A stretch of DNA of 8,741 bases. Source: Campylobacterota bacterium. Its GTDB lineage: Bacteria; Campylobacterota; Campylobacteria; Campylobacterales; SZUA-545. Below the pieces are notes generated by a model. It was not told the DNA's origin, ran no database searches, and saw only the letters and a program-made list of their open reading frames with translations. The position numbers and the translations under genes were made by a program. Below are positions 7,258 to 8,741 of the stretch, piece after piece; positions within the stretch are counted from its first letter, which is position 1, and the number at the start of each line of letters is the position of its first letter. The stretch covers positions 1 through 8,741 of the forward strand of contig JAUPLZ010000124.1 of the NCBI GenBank assembly GCA_030836705.1, given 5' to 3'.

Positions 7258-7311
7258 AACCCTTATGCCAACAAGTTGACACAAATAAGAATAAAAATCT
7301 TAAGGGTTTCA
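7255..7311. repeat. 11-bp perfect inverted repeat with 35-base loop around the rarA stop codon
   Basis: The left arm TGAAACCCTTA (7255-7265) begins with the rarA stop codon, and the right arm TAAGGGTTTCA (7301-7311) is its exact reverse complement. The 35-base loop contains CAAC-AA-GTTG (7269-7278) and a TTGACA hexamer (7276-7281). No T-tract follows the right arm, so this does not look like an ordinary intrinsic terminator. In RNA it could form a capped stem that protects the 3' end of the operon message or slows ribosome release. Its function is not known. Confidence 0.65.
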
Positions 7312-7314
7312 TTC

Positions 7315-7376
7315 TTGCCGACAGGCAAAGCTTTAGTGAGAGGAATTTTCACTGGGCTTTGCTCAGTGAAAAGGAG
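7315..7376 (+). promoter_or_regulatory. Structured leader with alternative hairpins abutting the glycosyltransferase ribosome-binding site
   Basis: Three stems can be drawn. C pairs TTGCC (7315-7319) with GGCAA (7324-7328) around GACA. A pairs GCAAAGC (7325-7331) with GCTTTGC (7356-7362), and inside it AGTGAGAG (7335-7342) pairs with TTTTCACT (7346-7353) using two G-U pairs. B pairs 7346-7357 with 7361-7372 (TTTTCACTGGGC and GCTCAGTGAAAA), 12 bp with one G-U pair and a TTT loop. A excludes both B and the full C, while C and B can coexist. B takes the first two bases of the Shine-Dalgarno AAGGAG (7371-7376). No T-tract follows B, so an effect on translation or RNA stability is more likely than termination. 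The pairing is seen directly; the regulation is inferred. Confidence 0.5.
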
Positions 7377-7387
7377 ATTTACAGGTG
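7330..7387 (+). repeat. Imperfect tandem duplication of a ribosome-binding-site segment
   Basis: Copy 1 (7330-7355) and copy 2 (7356-7387) both begin with GCTTT and both contain AGTGA followed by a purine-rich Shine-Dalgarno-like core. The core is AGAGGA at 7339-7344 in copy 1 and AAAGGAG at 7370-7376 in copy 2; each is followed by ATTT and CA. Copy 2 leads into the GTG start of the glycosyltransferase, while copy 1 has no usable start at the matching place. The duplication, being partly self-complementary, also generates the competing hairpins. The alignment needs small gaps, so chance similarity in AT-rich DNA is possible. Confidence 0.4.
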
Positions 7388-8503
7388 AAAATTATTTTTC
7401 TAAGCCATTTTGACGCCAATTTGTATCTTTTTAGACTGCCCATAATGAAAGCACTTGCAAAAGAGGGCTGGGAGGTTATAGCGCTAACCCCGCAAGGAGA
7501 ATATAGCAGCAGATTTGAAAAAGAGGGCATAAGATATATTCCATACGAAATAGACAGAGGAAGCCTAAATCCGCTAAAAGAGCTAAAAACCATTTACGGC
7601 ATAGCGCAAAAGCTAAAAAAAATATCTCCTGATATAGTACACACATTTACGGCAAAGCCGAATATTTATGGAAATATAGCCGCCAAAATAGCCGGAGTCA
7701 AAACATGCATAAGCAGCGTAACCGGTCTTGGTTCTTTTTTTATAGAAGATGATTTTAAATCAAAAATAGTCAGATTTTTGATAGTTAATTTGTATAAATT
7801 AGTATTTAGATTTTCAAAAACTGTAATTTTTCAAAACAGCGATGATTTGGAGCTTTTTGTAAATAAAAACATCGTCAAAAAAGAAAAAACCACTCTAATA
7901 AAAGGCTCAGGAATAGATACAAAAGAGTGGATATCTTCAAAAAATATCAGCGACAGCAGCCCAAAAAAAATCCTTTTTATCGGAAGATTGCTTATTCACA
8001 AAGGAATAGGAGAGTTTATCGAATCTGCCAAAGAGGTCAAAAAAATATTTAAAGAACGCGTCGAGTTTGTAGTAGCCGGTGATTTTTATAAAGGAAATCC
8101 GTACAACATAGATAAAAAAATAATCCAAAATGCCATAGACGACGGCACTATTACATTTCTTGGATGGCGAGAGGATATAAAAGGGCTGCTTGACGACTCA
8201 TATCTCTTTGTTCTGCCTTCATATAGAGAAGGATTGCCAAGAACGGCGATAGAAGCCGCATCAATGTCCAAGCCGATAATCACGACAAAAACCGTCGGCT
8301 GCAAAGAGGCGGTTGATGACGGATATAACGGATTTTTAACCCCTTTAAAAAATCATACAGAAATCACTAAAGCTATCATAAAACTTCTTGAAGATAAAAA
8401 TCTTTATACAAAAATGTCGCAAAATTCAAGAAAAAAAGCATTAAAAGAGTTTGATATAGAAGTTATTGTAAAAAACCACATCGATATCTACAAACAGAAA
8501 TAA
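7385..8503 (+). CDS. GT4-family glycosyltransferase, PglA-like
   Basis: A 372-residue GT-B glycosyltransferase, complete and without membrane segments, expected at the cytoplasmic face of the inner membrane. The N-terminal domain (MKIIFLSH at 1-8, PQGEY, RGSLNPL, TGLGSFF) resembles what I recall of Campylobacter jejuni PglA, which adds GalNAc to undecaprenyl-diphosphate-bacillosamine in N-glycan synthesis. The C-terminal nucleotide-sugar domain carries FIGRLLIHKG with Arg201 and Lys206, VLPSYREGLPRTAIE with the EX7E pair Glu282/Glu290, and the usual C-terminal GFL. The donor and acceptor sugars are not proven; an O-antigen or capsule transferase is the alternative. The start is GTG with a strong AAGGAG eight bases upstream; the next Met (residue 21) would remove the first beta strand. 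It lies 127 bases after rarA behind a structured leader, so it may be a separate unit. An A8 run lies at 7963-7970. Confidence 0.85.
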   Translation: MKIIFLSHFDANLYLFRLPIMKALAKEGWEVIALTPQGEYSSRFEKEGIRYIPYEIDRGSLNPLKELKTIYGIAQKLKKISPDIVHTFTAKPNIYGNIAAKIAGVKTCISSVTGLGSFFIEDDFKSKIVRFLIVNLYKLVFRFSKTVIFQNSDDLELFVNKNIVKKEKTTLIKGSGIDTKEWISSKNISDSSPKKILFIGRLLIHKGIGEFIESAKEVKKIFKERVEFVVAGDFYKGNPYNIDKKIIQNAIDDGTITFLGWREDIKGLLDDSYLFVLPSYREGLPRTAIEAASMSKPIITTKTVGCKEAVDDGYNGFLTPLKNHTEITKAIIKLLEDKNLYTKMSQNSRKKALKEFDIEVIVKNHIDIYKQK

Positions 8504-8659
8504 TTGGATTGCATAAATTGACAAACTATATTTTTCTCTTATTTTTAAAAGTCATTAATTTCTTTATCTATTTAGTTTCTGTGATTTATGAAAAAATCAT
8601 ATATAAGCTCTTTTCTTGTTGCTTTGGACTTGTATTGACTTATAACACAAAAGCTAAAA

Positions 8660-8688
8660 ATTCCTAAAAATAGTGTATTATTAGGAAT
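8660..8688. promoter_or_regulatory. Operator-like dyad over a putative -10 upstream of the last gene
   Basis: ATTCCTAA (8660-8667) and TTAGGAAT (8681-8688) are perfect inverted arms separated by 13 bases, so their centres are 21 bp apart, two helical turns. The spacer end and right arm contain TATTAT (8676-8681), a plausible -10 for the gene starting at 8713. Binding of a dimeric regulator would cover this -10. The surrounding 8504-8712 is very AT-rich; besides this it holds only a weak stem (8582-8587 with 8594-8599) and no convincing terminator. A weak RNA hairpin ending transcription of the glycosyltransferase is the alternative reading. Confidence 0.35.
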
Positions 8689-8712
8689 GCATTCTTTATT
8701 TTGGACATAAAT

Positions 8713-8741
8713 ATGGATTCAATTCTTTTAGAAGATAATGG
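8713..8741 (+). CDS. Start of an unidentified gene (partial, runs off the window)
   Basis: An ATG at 8713 opens a frame reading MDSILLEDN to the right edge, with a weak GGA seven bases upstream and a putative -10 at 8676-8681. The pattern of a hydrophobic strand followed by Glu-Asp is how response-regulator receiver domains often begin, but nine residues are too few to decide. I record it as a probable gene start without a function. Confidence 0.35.

Noticed and set aside
7276..7303. TTGACA promoter for the glycosyltransferase
   Set aside because: The hexamer matches a -35 perfectly, but at 15-19 bases downstream there is no good -10 (TCTTAA at 16 bases matches only three of six), and this phylum rarely uses a -35.
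7346..7376. Stem B as an intrinsic terminator after rarA
   Set aside because: The stem is followed by GGAGATTTACAGG rather than a T-run and lies in the ribosome-binding region of the next gene.
8580..8601. AT-rich hairpin as terminator of the glycosyltransferase
   Set aside because: The stem has almost no GC pairs and only scattered T residues follow; it is too weak to call.
8518..8667. TTG-started hydrophobic frame of 49 codons after the glycosyltransferase
   Set aside because: There is no Shine-Dalgarno sequence, and Phe/Ile/Leu/Tyr richness is expected by chance in such AT-rich DNA. It resembles no family I know, although a decayed membrane-gene remnant cannot be excluded.

Overview
The window is AT-rich bacterial chromosome. 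It most likely comes from the Campylobacterota (the former Epsilonproteobacteria), close to Sulfurimonas or Sulfuricurvum. I base this on protein style and gene order: the run ksgA, RNase J, kdsD/kpsF is also known from Helicobacter pylori, the RNase J carries the long charged N-terminal extension seen in this phylum, and the last gene resembles Campylobacter PglA. The species assignment is inference from memory; no search was run.

Layout. On the minus strand, positions 1-1011 hold hisF (histidine biosynthesis) and, overlapping its stop by an ATGA, the first 84 codons of a purine-nucleoside-phosphorylase-like gene that runs off the left edge. A gap of about 130 bases (1012-1141) separates this pair from a plus-strand operon. 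The gap contains a perfectly symmetric -10 element (1053-1065) that could fire in both directions.

Positions 1142-7257 hold six tightly packed plus-strand genes: ksgA (16S rRNA dimethyltransferase), rnj (RNase J), kdsD/kpsF (arabinose-5-phosphate isomerase for Kdo/LPS), an rluB/rsuA-type pseudouridine synthase, a YjbQ/UPF0047 protein and rarA/mgsA (AAA+ ATPase acting at stalled forks). Neighbouring genes overlap by 1 to 20 bases or are separated by 2 bases, so they are probably cotranscribed and partly translationally coupled. Three of the six handle rRNA or mRNA; the others serve the outer membrane and genome maintenance. All visible catalytic residues are intact.

Positions 7258-7384 form a structured intergenic stretch. 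An 11-bp inverted repeat with a long loop embraces the rarA stop codon. It is followed by three short stems, some mutually exclusive, built from an imperfect tandem duplication of a ribosome-binding-site segment. The last stem reaches into the Shine-Dalgarno sequence of the next gene. This is the most unusual thing in the window. Positions 7385-8503 encode a GT4-type glycosyltransferase similar to PglA of N-glycan synthesis. After it comes very AT-rich DNA (8504-8712) with an operator-like dyad, then the first nine codons of another gene.

Most of the window is ordinary housekeeping sequence. I see no mobile element, CRISPR array, tRNA, rRNA or clearly new multi-gene system. The features worth following up are regulatory, chiefly the leader of the glycosyltransferase gene.
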